Positions 33,001 through 57,324 are shown, counted from the first letter of the stretch. The stretch: 64,000 bases of DNA from Anisus vortex (GCA_949126835.1 OX421497.1:6081354-6145353); one strand, 5' to 3'. A program made the numbers and translations. The notes: generated from the letters alone by a model not told the origin.

Positions 33001-34098
33001 TATATCCCAAACTGTTTTTGTACTCGTTTTATTAAACCATGGTGCATATGTATTCTTATAATAAAATAAATGTATCAAACCTTAAATAAAATAGACAGTT
33101 CTTCACAATTCCCTTTTTCTTCATTAATAAAACATGGAAAAGTTTCTTCCAGTGTGACAACTTTTAACTTTTTTCTTTTAAAAATGTGCATATTGACAGA
33201 GTCTAGGTTTAGAAAAAGCCTGCACTTCACTACATGTCCACCCAAAGCTTAACTCACTGACAGGAGTATGGGTGGGCTGTCCTGGTGGAAATTTCATGAG
33301 CAGGAGTCAAAACTACTTCTTGACATTTTTAGGCACAGTGAACCCTCATTTATTGCGGTAGATAGGTTACCAAGACCGGCCGCGTTAGCTGAAATTTCGT
33401 GAAGTATGGACACCATATGTACAGTATTTATTTAACGTGTATTTGTCATGCTAGCTACAAATTCAAATACAAGGTACATGTTTTATGCTATTTCACGCTT
33501 GTTTTGTTGTTCGTAGACTAGGAATTAATATTTTTTATTAATGTTTTATATTAATGTTTTATATAGGAGTAATAAAATATTGTGTGGAATTAACTAAATA
33601 TTTTGGTTCTTCACCTATCGCAAATATTTTTAAAATTTTTGGATAATCCGCAATATATTTTGTCATATAATATAATTTTAAAATCTGCAAAGTCGCGAAT
33701 GTTGAACTGCGAAGAAGCAATGGTTCACTGTATAGGTTTTGTCAAATTTTAACACCAATAAAGTTCTCTAGTTAAAGGATTTTGTTGTGTGATTTTGTTA
33801 ATTTAATGTTAAAAAGATAGAGAAATGCAACAACAATTTTTTTATTAATCTAGCATGAACTTTAGTAAGAATTTTCTAAATCATCAGAGGCACAGTGGAA
33901 AGGACTAAATGAAAGCCAAGAGTGGGGGGGGGGGGGGGGGGGGAAGGGGGGTATAATTATATTAACTATTAGTTATAATTATATTTATTACTGAAAAACA
34001 AAAAACGCTTACATCAGCAGAAAATTATTAACACAGGAGTGGCGCCAAAAGCTACAAGTTCACACAAAAGGCAGAAAGATTGTTGTTTTTTTCTTAAT
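33001..34098. other. AT-rich spacer with long G run
   Basis: No gene recognised. A run of 20 G at 33924-33943, then AA and six more G, could form a quadruplex or be an assembly-sensitive homopolymer. The stretch 33335-33745 reads like a decayed repeat (CAGTGAACCCTCATTTATTG at left and GAAGCAATGGTTCACTGTAT at right, an imperfect inverted pair). Confidence 0.45.
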
Positions 34099-34312
34099 TT
34101 CACGGCCACGGCGTTCTTGGGGATTTTGTAGCCAGCACAATGCTCAGCCGCTTTCATTTTACCCCCAACTAGTGTCAGGTGCCCATCAAGAGCTGGGTCG
34201 ACTCAGGGACACCCTCGAAGTCCCAGGAAAAAATTCTAGCTTTCACCAGGATTTGAACCCAGGAACCGTGGTACGCCAGTCGAACGCTCTGCTCCTCTGC
34301 CACCATGCCGCA
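34099..34312 (-). repeat. tRNA-derived SINE, family A, copy 1
   Basis: The minus strand starts with a tRNA-Ser/Leu-like head (GGCAGAGGAGCAGAGCGTTC) with B box GGGTTCAAATCC, then the family body CTGAGTCGACCCAGCTC. The last part of the body is missing compared with 62246-62515. Confidence 0.75.
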
Positions 34313-36025
34313 CAATAACACACACAAAAAAAAAAAAAAAAAACTTTCCTAACTGTCACTCAAACCAAAACTAATAATGGCAAGCTATGAGCAGATATTA
34401 AGAAGCACGTCTCTTCATTCAAATCCAAAAACCTTACAAAATTCATCAAGTGAAATCACAAGTTGACTATGAACGTTGACCCCCCCCCCCCCCTGATGGG
34501 GATGGGTGGGTGTAGTTGGCGTGTACATGTAAATCTATATATATTTGTTATGTAAACTTTGTGGTGGAATGAATGGGCAAAACAGTTTTCAACAATGAAC
34601 ATCAACTGAAACCCAAAAAAAAAAATTAATTTCTTTTATTCTTTTTTTTATACTTAACAGCATCAAGTAGTAAAAAAAAATCAAGCATATGAAAAAAAAA
34701 AAAAGATAAACCTATCAATTTGTTACCTAGTAGATATTTTCTTATAATGCATACAAGTTTACATTTCAACATTAGGTTTGCAGTAGAAAGAAGCTTTCAA
34801 GACTTGAATAAAGTAAAATACAAAATTTAGATGCAGACGCTATCCAAGGTGTAAGTTGAATAGAAAAATTTCAATTTATACATTTCAAATTTTTTCATTA
34901 TATAAAAAAAAATATTAAAGTTATGTCAAAACAATACAATTTATAAAAATTTGTTTTTCTTACACAAAACTAAAATATGGAAGGCAAGAAGAAAAAAGTA
35001 TTGTAATGTAAATTTTTCTTTTCAATAATAATTAATATGTCTGGTATCTAGATCAATCAAACGCCATGTAGGAACTTTTTATTTTTTGTTTATATGTGAC
35101 ATACAAATATATAGAGAGAACTTGTACAGCCTTTGAAAACACAACCATTCATACTGCATGCAATGTTTATAATATATTTATAGAATATGGTTTATGTATA
35201 TATACTCAAAGTATACTCAAAAGTAGTGGGGGGAGGGGGAAGTCTGGATATGAATACACTATGCTTCGGTAAAAAACAAAAAAACAGAACAAACATGAAC
35301 AGTTTTTTAATATAACAACCAACAGATGCCGTTGACAAACCCCAGTGGCCGCCCCATACCCCACCTCTGTGCCGAACGAGCAAAGGATTACAAATCATAC
35401 ATCAAATAAATACAAAAACTAACTATATCCAATGTTCCGTCTACATAAATATATCCTCTAAAAACTGCTTTTTTTACAGGTCAGATGACTTGGGAGACGG
35501 GGTGAAAAAAGTAACAATTTTGAATTGTTGATGTAATAGTTATATTTTGTTTTAAATAAATTCAGTAATACGTGAGCCAACCAAAAAATGTGCCCTGTAC
35601 CTTTTCCATTAAGTAACAAGTTTGATATTGGCATAGACATAGAGAACACAATAGGAAAACAAAAAAATTACTTTTCCTCTTGTACACTTTGAAAAAAATA
35701 ACAAACACTTCATGATTATAAAAAAGATGATTCAAACAAAGACAAGAAAAAAGAAAAACAACTTTTAACACTTTCTTGAGAACTATTTGTTGGTTACATC
35801 TATGTCTCTAAAAGTTTCAGCCCCCCCCCCCAAAAAAAACTGCTGGACTAAGGGGGGAGGTGTTATAAGCCACGTCTCAAATGGTTGCAAGCAGAAAAAC
35901 AAACAACAAAATAAATCGCAAGTTATTGAAACATGAAAATGAAGGACTAAAAAAAAAAAAGAACTACAATTCACCATATACCTGTTTACTGGCATAGACT
36001 ATAGAAATAACATGGCAGTTTTTCA
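34313..36025 (-). other. Probable ERM 3' UTR and downstream DNA
   Basis: Lies just 3' of the ERM stop on the minus strand. It has no frame of note, several homopolymer runs (C runs at 34480-34492 and 35821-35830) and AATAAA on the minus strand near 34637 and 35079. The true polyadenylation site was not determined. Confidence 0.4.
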
Positions 36026-46948
<10,923 letters not shown>

Positions 46949-49900
46949 CTGAAAAGACACACAAAAAAAACACAGTTGTGATGGATGTATTTTTTAACGT
47001 AAAACGTGGTATTCACACACACACAAGTTTAATAACACATACAGAAATGTATAGCCACACTGATTAAATTGAGGAACGCAAGACCTATTAGAGCAAAGCA
47101 AGTGCAGAGGAAGCTTTTTCTGCAAAATATACATAACTGAAATACATAAGATAGACTTAGTTCTACACCACTTACATAGGTACAAGTCAATTGAAATGGC
47201 CTTACTAATGCTCTGCTATCTAATATAGTAAGATGTCGTGAAACCTCATCAATTAATTTTAATTTAGACATTTTTTAAAACATCCAACTTAACATCATTT
47301 AAAATACTAATCAAAATGCAACTCTAGACTCAAACCAACTGATAAGCATAGGATGCAATAATGTTCTGTACAGAAGAAGCATCTGTATCATATGACAAAA
47401 GGTGGGTTTTTTTTTGGTCAACTTGTAAGGTATTAATTATTATACACACAATAAATATGCCTTGTTTTAGTAAGCATTCTGGTTTTATGATTATTAAATT
47501 GCAATTAATTAAGCATTGATTAAAATTTTTTGTTTTCTTTATGTTAATTTAGATATTGCCTAATGCTAATGCAGTAAATGGCAAAGTCTCTAAATCAAGG
47601 AAGGTCATCTTTATCTTTGGAGAAAAAACTTTACCTAAGGACTAAGAAATATAAATATCAATGGTTTTAAGGCCTACCTATTTAAAAAAGTCATATGCAA
47701 CAATAATATATTATAATATGTTAATGTGTAAAAGTACATAGCAGGAAATATATGCCATCAATAGACCTTTAAATATTTATTGACTAGCATTTAAGGCCTA
47801 AATCTCAAGAATTTGAATGTCAATATTCATTTTGACTTTTTAGTTCTAGTTCTAGAAATTAAATATTAAAAACCTATTTTCTCTCCCCCTAAAAAGCTCT
47901 ATGTTTGTTTTGTTACAAATGATTTATACTAAATTCAAAAGATAAAATGAAAGTCTTGAAAATTATATGAAAATATGTTGTTTGAGCGGATTGTGTACTC
48001 TAATCAACATTACCATGAATTTAGATGTAATACAATATAATCTAGTTTATATAATTTATATAGATAAGTGGATGTTGCATTCATAAATTTATGTAGCATT
48101 TTGTAGCCGAAATTAATAATAGTTAATATAGGCCTATTTCTATTAAATCTATTAGGACTATTTTTATATCAATAAAATAAAAAGCAGGAACGTTCATTCA
48201 GCATCAGTTGGAAAAACAGATTTTGCATCTCAAGTAGATAGGTCTACATCAAAAGGATGCACTGTATGTAGACTTGCATTAATTGTAATTGATAGTTGGG
48301 ATTGAAAAAGTAAACAACTAATTTGTGTTTACAATGCATTTTAATGGAATGTGTTGTGTGAATTTAATAGTTATTTTTAAATAGGCCTACTACCTTCAGA
48401 TAAAACAAATCGTGGCCCACCACAAGAAGGCCAAAATAATTATCTTCCAACAAAACTGAAACTCAATTTTGAAACTTTCAAAATTTTCGTTTAAATGCAT
48501 TCCTGTTCTTTTATTAATAATATTTTAGTCAAAGTTAATTGGAGTATTAAAAATTATGATTAGGATTACCCTACAGTCTACAGCTAGTAAATGTGAACAT
48601 ATAAAACAAACCCTGTACCCTGTCATTATCATTCATCATCACGTTTATGAACCAGACCACAGCACTGTTCAATTATCAATTTGATTACAACCTAATAAAC
48701 CTTACCAAACAAAAGTCACAAAATATAAAATAGATGCTAAATTCAAAGATGCAAGACGCCGCCTAGATTAGTCCAATATGTTATGAAATGCTAAGCTACA
48801 CACTGTTTACTGTTCCGTATTAGTATTATTTATGGCATATTTGTTCAGTGACAAATGAAGTATTTTGGTAGTCCCTTTCTTAGGTTTTCTATGAATTGCA
48901 TTTGAAAATGAATTTGAATGATTTCATGAAAACTATGACTGGTCTAAGAAGGTTCTGAAAGTGAAAGGGGGGAAGTGAAAAACGACATAGATACAGAATA
49001 GATAGCCTACTAAGATGAACATAGCCTTCACATAGGACATAGGTCCGATGTTATTAAATGCTGGTCCTACACACTATAAAATCAAAATTTAGTCTGCAAT
49101 CGTCTATGTTATTATGTATGACTAAGTTACAGTATGAGTATGAAATTAGTATGAATGAATATTAATATATTAGTTTTCTAGTATGACTGTTTTACTGTTG
49201 TACAAGTATGCAGTGTATGACTAACGAATCAGGAAGGATAAAAGATAAAAGGTTAATAACAACATAGTTACAATATATCTATACAAATTAGTGAATGTCG
49301 CTTTATATAGCTTTGAAAATCAACACAAATGCTGTATTGTTAATTCACACAAATAAAGTATTATCCAAAATATTGAATCACATATTATCCAAAGTGGGCG
49401 TGGCTCAAATCATGAGAAATAAAGATGCGAAAAGTAATATCCGACCGCTACTGTGCAAACAATATGCGTTGGTTAATATTGAGCAAGGAACATAAATAAA
49501 TATTATCGCTTTTTGAAATGTCTTTGCTTTAAATGACATTTTATGCGAGTATCTATTGCCGAACGAGTACTTACAAAGTTATTAATTACAACCAGTGAAA
49601 AAAAATGTTACGATCCAGACCGGTAGAAAAAAAATGGCTGATAGGGTGGGGACATGAATATCTCGATCCCTCTAGGTACAATTCATGATTAGCCAGGTCC
49701 GTTTCAAATTTGAATAACAATAATATTTCTGTGCAAACAAATAAACGTTCCCAAGTCGTCCAAAAAAGTATGCTAAAAATTAATGACTAACTAAAAATAT
49801 ATCTGTAAAATAGTGATAATTTTGACTATGAAAAAAATATAAATTAACTGAAATAAAAGTTATTTCGTCAACGGCTATGGATAAGGCAAATTGGCAACTT

Positions 49901-49990
49901 TGGTCGCTAAAAATATCACAACGTGTGCTGTTTATTAAGCGTGGGCTGATGAGTGTGTTCCTGTGGAGCCTAAATTTTTTTAAAGGCATC
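46949..49990. other. AT-rich DNA upstream of ERM coding exon 1
   Basis: Must contain or border the ERM 5'UTR intron and perhaps its promoter, but no site can be fixed. The segment 47288-47400 matches 52649-52770 at good identity (TTAACATCATTTAAAA, then GATAAGCRTAGGAYGCAATA), an unnamed dispersed repeat. The minus frame 47029-47271 is not recognised. Confidence 0.35.
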
Positions 49991-52640
49991 TGGCTTTAAA
50001 AAAAAACAAAGATCTCTATTATTTCTGTGTGACCGACTTATTAAAATTAAATGAAATGGATATATAAATATGTTTTAAACAAATAATGTTGCTAGCGTTT
50101 TGTTCTTATGTTGACATAGTAAAGTCGGTTGGGGAAACATACCGGTAGCCTACTTGGACTTGATTTAGTAAATACATGTTCTACACATTTTGTAGGTCGA
50201 GAGTCGAGGTGAAGGCCAGACAACCTTATACCACAGAATTACTAACTTATATCTATATTTTAAGTAGGCTACAAGGGAAGAAAGAATATAATACGGTCAT
50301 ATTGCTAGCGTTGCCAGGTGTCCAGTTTTGTACGAGACAGTCCAGTAATTCACGAGACTGTCCGGTAGAGAATCTAATATAAATATAAGTATATAATATA
50401 GGCTTATGCCGATGCATAATAAGAATACCGGTATGCTAAAGTCTTTAAAATATCGGACGTGTTAGCTTATAACAATACTAAAAAACATTCCAAACTTTCC
50501 AGCCCCACCAGTAATTGATCTTGTGAGGTCGATGTGAACTTTAGTGATAAATTGCCTAACAGTCATCAACTTATAGTTTATAGGCCCTACTAACTGTTCA
50601 GCTCAATACATTTTCCATGACCCGTCTCCTGTCTGCATAATGAAGATAAGAAGACAGTCTCTATTAACTAGGCCTACTGATACACAAAAATAATAGTAGC
50701 CTAAACTGCAACTATAATAAATATTTCAACAGAATTAGGCCAGTTACCACTTTCCTTTCATTACATAATTTTTTGGCACACAATTTTATTAAAATCACAG
50801 AAATTGGCTATCCACATCTTTAGGCACGCTAACGTGTTTTTAATTAGGTCAAGTGATCCCGGGGTAGGTAAACGGGGGGGGGGCGTGGGGGAGGGAGGTG
50901 CAATAATTCAAATAACTGTGTATTCGATTTAGTATGCACATTAAACTTTGAGTAGGTCACTCTATCACGACCTAGTTCAAAGCGAAGGCCAAAGCACTAC
51001 ATGGAAGAATTATGCTGAAACGTCACATCAGTGGGCTAAACTTGTTTTTTTAAAGATCTGTCTAATTATCTGATTGGTTAGAATTACGATTCAATGTTTT
51101 AATAAAAATAATAGGGAAATCCCAATGCAGTAGTGAGGCCCAGGCTTGCATTTCAAATTAATTGGTCTAGAGTCTAGAACCATGACCCTGCTCCATGAGT
51201 GGTAAAAATAGGGATATATAACCTCTAACGTCAATTCATCGAATTTATCGTTTTTTAGTCAATTATCTTACTCTCCTTCTATAAAAAAAAGATAATTGCG
51301 TGTTACGCCCAATCGTGTTTTGAGTCTTGCATTTTGATTAGATCTGGCGTTTTATCAGCCTGACATATGTGTGTGTGTATATCTGTGCGTGCCTGCGCAC
51401 CGGGCTCGTCTTCAAATATCAAAGTCCGCTAAAAGATCGATTTTTTTCGGGTCATTAAAATAACTTCCCCTTTATAAATCACTCCATTTTCTTGTCATTT
51501 GAAGCAACAGGCAATATAAACAAAAAAAAATAACAGTTCGCAACTGTTTTTATCTTTTTCATTTTTACTTTACTGCTAGTCTAGTATTTTATTGTAGATC
51601 TAGATCTACATGTTCATAAATCATGGACATAAATCATAAATCATGGACATAAAAAAAAAGTCATTCAGGTAATACCAGAATCAGTATAAGTAAGATAAGG
51701 CAAGCGTAGACAGGTCATACAAGGGTTCTCTACATTTATCGCTAAAACCATGTTATAATAATATCTATGCTAAGACTATAATTTAGGACTAAGCTTATAC
51801 GTGTTCATGCTTGGACACATCTTATGTGAAGTCGTCCATATAGGACGTAACGCGATTTTTTTCCCTATCCCCCTCCCCATCCTTTTTGTTTTCCTCCTTG
51901 ACCTTCCTCGTCGACATAGGTTTTTGCTAAAAGTAAAAAGTCAGATTCCCTTCAAACATCATGCTAAAAATTCCAGGAGTGTTCCAGAAGTTTTTCAGGA
52001 GTAAATTTTTTGAAAAGCCAAGCTGAGCTCTTTAAAAAAAAACAGACACCTCGCTACACAGCTTTTTTTTTTTTGTTTTACGACACTACGGGGACTTATA
52101 TTTATATAGCCTACATACCAAGTTTGGATCAAGAAAAAAAAACACAGGATCTAGTTTAAAAAAAAGAACCATGAAGTGGCATCACTGGTGTCATCAACGT
52201 TTGTGCAGGGTAATAAAAAGTGACAAAGAGGGTTAACTCCAATAAGGCTTTCTGGAAAAGTGAAATTACACTCTAAGAGCAGTGATTACAATTTTTTTTT
52301 AATGAATAATTAATCTCCCTCGAAAAATAAGGAGTCTTTAGTACTTTCCCAGGACTAAATGCAGTTTTTCCAGGAGTTTTAAGGTCCTGGTACACAACTT
52401 TTTGTTTTCCAGGAGTTTCCAGGAGCTGTACGAACCCTACATACATGACTTCACAAACTAGGCGTTAAACCCTAATTTAGAAATACAACAGAAATAACAA
52501 CCTGTTGCAATGCTCAGATAAACATAAAGACAAAAACACTTTCCTTGTTTATACCATATGCGAGAACAAATACATAAAAGTACTCTTTCTTCCCGGGTGG
52601 CATTCGGCCTTGAAATGGGTTGCCTGAACAAATCAAGAAA
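49991..52640. other. AT-rich spacer, no recognised gene
   Basis: A G run lies at 50874-50883 followed by CGTGGGGGAGGGAGG. The rest is AT-rich with A-runs. No frame shows a known motif. Words ATTCCAGGAGTGTTCCAGAA and TTTCCAGGAG recur at 51970-52430. Confidence 0.35.
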
Positions 52641-52648
52641 ACCAGTGA

Positions 52649-52780
52649 CTTAACATCATTTAAAACATTAATAAAGATGCAAGACTAGACTCGGACCACG
52701 GATAAGCGTAGGACGCAATAATCTTATTTATAGAAGGAGCGTCTGTAATACATACGATAAGCGCATGTTTCTATTCACTT
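52649..52780. repeat. Dispersed repeat F, copy 2
   Basis: Matches 47288-47410: TTAACATCATTTAAAACATT, CAAGACTAGACTCGGACCAC, GATAAGCGTAGGACGCAATA. Class unknown. Confidence 0.5.
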
Positions 52781-53097
52781 TTTTTTTGTCATAGTCATTG
52801 TCGTAATAGTATTACTATAAATATTTACCTAAGTGTGGTCTCCACAATAATATGAAGATGAAGTGAAACTTGTTATAGTGGACATTTCATTTAAAGAGGC
52901 ATATATTCTTCAGATGTGACGTCACATGATTAAACACCCCTTCCCCCTATCGTTACTTACTTATACTTATGCCTCTCGACCCACCTAGGACATAGGCCGC
53001 CAACTAGAGTCCTCCAGATATCCCGACCCTGGGGGAGTTGCTCTATCTGACCCCAGTTAGGCCCAACTTTTTTTGCGTCATCTTCGAGACTAGACTA

Positions 53098-53510
53098 GAA
53101 CTCCTGTTGGAAGCAAGAGCTGGGAGTATTATTCCCTTGTAGCTCTGAACAAGAACTCAGCACGCGCGGCTCTATCTCCGTAGAGATCAGTGGATAGTGG
53201 GTCACCCGTCCCATCTCCTCGATCGACGAGACGGGGGCACTCCCGCAGGATATGCTGGGGTGCCCCCGTCTCGTCATCTTCCATATCTTGCCTCCAGGTG
53301 TTTCTCAGCCGACCTCTTTTTCTTTTGCCCTGTGGGTTCCAAGTGAGCGCTTGCCGATGGACACTGTATGCCAGTTTTTTTAGGGTGTGGACACTCAATT
53401 TCCATCTCTTTTTGGGAAGTGTTCTTCTTCCACAGGCCTCTGTTTAATTGATTCGCTTGCCTGAATTCTTTATTCTTCCATCCTAACACATATATCGTCA
53501 CAAATGTTTG
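53098..53510 (-). pseudogene. LINE C-terminal fragment, apparently chimeric
   Basis: The minus strand contains RQALTWNPQGKRKRGRLRNT, a hallmark of the C-terminus of RTE/BovB-type reverse transcriptases. It is followed in the same frame (53129-53398) by DETGAPQHILRECPRLVDRG and STDLYGDRAARAEFLFRAT, which resemble the HIL-x2-CP zinc-knuckle tail of Jockey/CR1-type LINEs. Either two fragments have joined or this LINE has an unusual tail. No catalytic palm region is present. Confidence 0.65.
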
Positions 53511-53559
53511 ACCCTTAGGATGCGCGACGTCATTAATGGACGACCCCTCTTCTCCTCAA

Positions 53560-53760
53560 CGTAATGCAATGACCCGCACTACCGTCACAGACGAGAGACA
53601 TCCAGGCATCTCAGCCCTGAACTAGTTTCTCCATCCGTCCACAGTTTTCTCCAGGTCATTCTGATCGTCTGCTTCCTGTTCACATATCAAGTTCATTTTG
53701 GTCAGCCTCTTTTTTTTTAGTTTTGCCCTGTCGCTTCCAAGTTCAAGTGTATTTTTGTTG
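53560..53760 (-). pseudogene. Possible further LINE fragment
   Basis: The minus strand gives LTKMNLICEQEADDQNDLEK, somewhat like the ends of LINE open frames. Weak evidence; no catalytic motif. It lies next to the chimeric LINE tail and may belong to it. Confidence 0.3.
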
Positions 53761-53776
53761 GAAGTGTTACTTACGA

Positions 53777-53922
53777 CAGGGATCGGCAACCTATGGAACG
53801 CGTGGCAGACCTGGCACGCAGAGCGATTTTAAACTGGCAGGATAAATATTAGGCCCTTAGCACGGTGAATGAATTAGATATTACTCTATGGCAGATTGTT
53901 ATCAAGAGGTTGCCGACCCTTG
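53777..53922. mobile_element. hAT MITE, copy 1 (CAGGGATCGGCAACC ends)
   Basis: CAGGGATCGGCAACC at left and GGTTGCCGACCCTTG at right, with ACTTACGA / ACTTACGG flanks, an 8-bp target duplication with one change. Short interior with GGCACGCAGAGC. Typical hAT features. Confidence 0.85.
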
Positions 53923-53930
53923 ACTTACGG

Positions 53931-54828
53931 TAAGTATTATATGCATTAAAAAAAAAGGTTTTACATGTGTGGTGGTCATAAAATGCAGCCAAATAACTTT
54001 ACACGAAATTCATGCCAGAATAGAATAGGAGAAGTTGGCAAAACTAACTGAAAGGTCTTTCTCTGACAATTGATGTAAACAGCTTTGAGCTGTTTGTGTT
54101 GTTATGTTTGACCTAGAAATATTAATCTAACAAGAAAAATGCCTGATTCCGGTGAGACATTTAGTGTCGCCAATACCAACAGGTTGGGTGGAACAGGTGA
54201 GCAGAGGTAAAAACAGGTAAAACTAGAATAATTATAAATAATTGTAAATTTAGAAACCTAAAAATGTATTTAAAAAAAAAAAGGTAACTTTGAAAGAAAA
54301 AATGTAGTTTGAAATGTTAAAAAATGAAATGTATCCCTGACTGCACCCAAGCAGACGTAGGCTAACCAATAGGGATGGTTTTTTGTAGGGCGGTGTGAAG
54401 GACATATAGAAGAGGTGTGGAGTGGGAGGTGTACTGGGGGCGGAGGTTGTGTGTGTGTAGGGGAGGGGGGGTTGCATGAGGATACCGTACCTGGTGTCAG
54501 AATATTGCATCATCGGTTCATTTCTCATTGCACCAAAAAGGGTTAAATATAACAACGAACCAATAGCCGAGATATTTATAGACAAACTGCCTCCGTTTCT
54601 ATCTTTAAAACAACTAGCTTTGAACAGCATAATATACTGGAAGGAAGAACACCGCTGATTCAGGCGTAGAAATAAAAGTAGATGTAATAATTATTTTAAA
54701 AAAAATGTCACATTATTGACTTTGGCAATGCGTTTTGATCGACCATGTTTTTTTTTATTTTCGTATTCATGCGTATGGCGTATTAAATGCACCATCCATG
54801 CAGATCACTGAGTTTGCTCAAATACTAT
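53931..54828. other. AT-rich spacer, no supported gene
   Basis: The region includes a GT/GGAGG-rich stretch at 54415-54475, giving proline/threonine-rich frames on the minus strand (54250-54630) that I do not credit as coding. Confidence 0.35.
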
Positions 54829-55129
54829 AAAACTATAATAAGATGGACCGCTTGCTCTATTTTTAGAGCTTATAATATGTTCTTTTTTCCCCGTGCGCAA
54901 CCAACAAGGCTTTCTTAAATTACTTCTACGCTCCTACGATTGCATTAAAGGTTTCCGCTGTATTCAACTTTCGATTTTTATTCTATTTTTTATTAAGAAA
55001 ATCATAGCGATTAAATAAAACAGAGACGTGCACAGTACAAAAGGGAATCGGGAATTCCGAAAAGAAGTTATTCGAGTCATCAAATAGCAGAAATATTAAA
55101 GCAAGCGGTCCATCTTATTATAGTCTTTG
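54829..55129. mobile_element. Inverted-repeat MITE, family 1, copy 3
   Basis: ACTATAATAAGATGGACCGC at left and GCGGTCCATCTTATTATAGT at right. The interior is the same as the other copies but inverted in orientation. The flanking repeat is not clear, so one end may be damaged. Confidence 0.8.
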
Positions 55130-56016
55130 GATATACCATAGGCTTAATACATAGGTTTATAGGCCTACTGTATAGTATAGAGCGATTGCAATAGGCGTGG
55201 CTTAGGTTTTTTAGTGACGTACTTGTGTAAATAGCGGCCATCTTGGCGATAATGGCATTAATGGGGAATAAACATTGTTATTTACCATGTGTATTTTAAA
55301 CCCAAAATATAAGGAATTATAGTTTCCATAAATCTTGATATTTAACTGTGATGCTATTCCTTAATAGTCCATCCACAAAATAAACAAGATTTTAGGCTTT
55401 TATAGTTTTTCAATAGCTCTTTTGAAACATTGCAGGCTACATTTTGCTTTATGCTTTATTTTTAGATAGTAAGTTAATAGGCTAACGTTCGACAATGGAC
55501 ATCTTCAATTAAATATTCGGCACTTACGGAACCTTTTCCATTGATTTTTAATGGTTTAAATTTAGCTTTGAATGTTAATTTACATCGCTTGACATTGTTT
55601 TATATATGTTTTACGTTATATTGTTGAAATGATCACTTTTAAAAAAAAAAAACTTCTTACGGCTATAGTAATACGGCTGCCATTTATCATCACTAGACAA
55701 AGTAAACAAACAGCACGCGCTTTTTGTCACGTGATTGCAATCGTTCTTTATATAGCTCGGTGGTGCAAATCAATACGCCATTTGGGACTTTATACGTTTT
55801 TACACGAGTAGCGGCTTATCGTTATTAATAATCAGACGTACACAAAGACCCACTATCGAAAACAAAATGTTAACAGGAATAACACAGAGCTAAAGCAAGC
55901 TTAAACGTACATAGGGCAACCGCACTTATAATACATCTGGTAGGCTATTGGAAAAACTTCACTTTATGTGCAAGTGTGGAACATGAGAAGATGAGGCACT
56001 AGAAAAAAAACAACGT
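55130..56016. other. AT-rich spacer, no recognised gene
   Basis: No coding frame or repeat was identified, apart from one TAGGCCTA word at 55160. Confidence 0.35.
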
Positions 56017-56117
56017 CCCATCGGGCACATCACGTAGTATCGACGGGGAAACAACGTGAAAACCACGAAAAATTCGTGTTTTCCACGTTGTTTCGCCACG
56101 TCGTGTGCCCACTGGGG
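56017..56117. mobile_element. Foldback MITE, copy 2
   Basis: CCCATCGGGCACATCACGTA on the left pairs with CACGTCGTGTGCCCACTGGGG on the right; the centre ACCACGAAAAATTCGTGTTT is also self-complementary. Same family as 19987-20098. Confidence 0.7.
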
Positions 56118-56673
56118 TAATGGGGATTATAGGTTTAAATACTTTAAGTTCTTAACGTTGGTCTCTCTCACCCCCTCACACTCTCTCTAAACTCTAATGA
56201 AAGGAAAATACGATGGACTCGTCCACTACCTGACGATACACAGTTGTGGTCTTCCACTTGCAGGTGTCATCTATTTGTCACGAACTATACATCTCATCAC
56301 TATTCTATCGTTAATACATGTAATCGATTTCTTTATCTGTGTATCTATTAGTCACACTGTACTTGCCACATTTTTGTTGAGTGAAGTACACTAGTTAACC
56401 ATAAGCGGCGCCCGCAGGATATGAGCCACCTTTTTTTTAACTATATATATAATATATCTGCAGATAATATCTGAAGAGATGCCCCTGCAAGCACATGCCA
56501 GATAATGAGAGACGAGAGAATGCAGTACGACATCCGCCTCAGGTGGGAGTATCACATCCACCCCCCACCCCCCATTTAGGTTGGTCATGCGCACTGGAAT
56601 AACCAAACGGCATTTCTTTTGTGTGCATGTGTGTGCCGCATCATCGAAAACTGTAAATGATAATCTCTAATAC
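56118..56673. other. Spacer, no recognised gene
   Basis: Mixed composition. Small frames at 56197 and 56391 have no recognisable features. Confidence 0.3.
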
Positions 56674-56727
56674 AGGGATCGGCAACCTGCGTCACACGTG
56701 CCAGACTCTCGACATGTACTGGCTACA
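56674..56727. mobile_element. hAT MITE, left end only
   Basis: CAGGGATCGGCAACCTGCGT followed by GTGCCAGACTC, the same left end as 53777. Cut short by the SINE fragment that follows. Confidence 0.65.
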
Positions 56728-56832
56728 TTGTACTGGCCACACAATCCCCTAGTATGCCGTGACCTCAGACACTGGTAAACGCTGCTTCACCTGCCATATG
56801 GGATCTATTTGGTCCGACGGGATGCTTTACTT
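56728..56832 (+). repeat. SINE family A, 3' fragment
   Basis: ACTGGCCACACAATCCCCTA .. GGTCCGACGGGATGCTTTAC. Shares body and tail with 62400-62515. Confidence 0.75.
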
Positions 56833-56939
56833 TTTCCTTCTTCTTACTCTCACTATGTCTTTTGCTGAAATCTGGGCACATGCAAACTTAGACTCACAAA
56901 GACTTAGACTTATAAGTTTTACAGACGTTCCTTCTAGAT

Positions 56940-57289
56940 CAGGGGTCGGGAACCCATGGCTCGCGAGTCAGATGTGGCTCTTTTGATGGCTGCATCTGGC
57001 TCGCAGACAAATGTTCGATTATTTAAAAAATATTGTTTTTTTTTACTTTTTGATCTACATATTAATTGCATATCAATATTTCATTCTACAAATGAGCTAA
57101 AGTCTACTTTAGTTTGGCATCAGAAGAATTCAGAGACATAATTATTGTACTTTTAGTGTTGAAATTACACAAAATGCACACATTTACTTGAATTTTTAGT
57201 TTTAAACATAATGTATGGCTCTCACAGAATTATTTTTCAAAATATGTGGTATCCATGGCTCTCTAAGACAAAAAGGTTCCCGACCCCTG
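56940..57289. mobile_element. hAT MITE, copy 2 (complete, perfect 8-bp duplication)
   Basis: CAGGGGTCGGGAACCCATGG at left and GGTTCCCGACCCCTG at right, flanked by TTCTAGAT on both sides (56932-56939, 57290-57297). The subterminal GGCTCGCGAGTCAGATGTGG is a feature of a widespread animal hAT (Charlie-like) group. 350 bp, no transposase. Confidence 0.92.
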
Positions 57290-57324
57290 TTCTAGATGAA
57301 TCTGGATAAAAGATTATTACATCC

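Noticed and set aside
47029..47271. Minus-strand frame starting MSKLKLIDEVSRHL
   Set aside because: Looks protein-like for 40 residues but has no recognised family, no splice partner, and lies next to a dispersed repeat.
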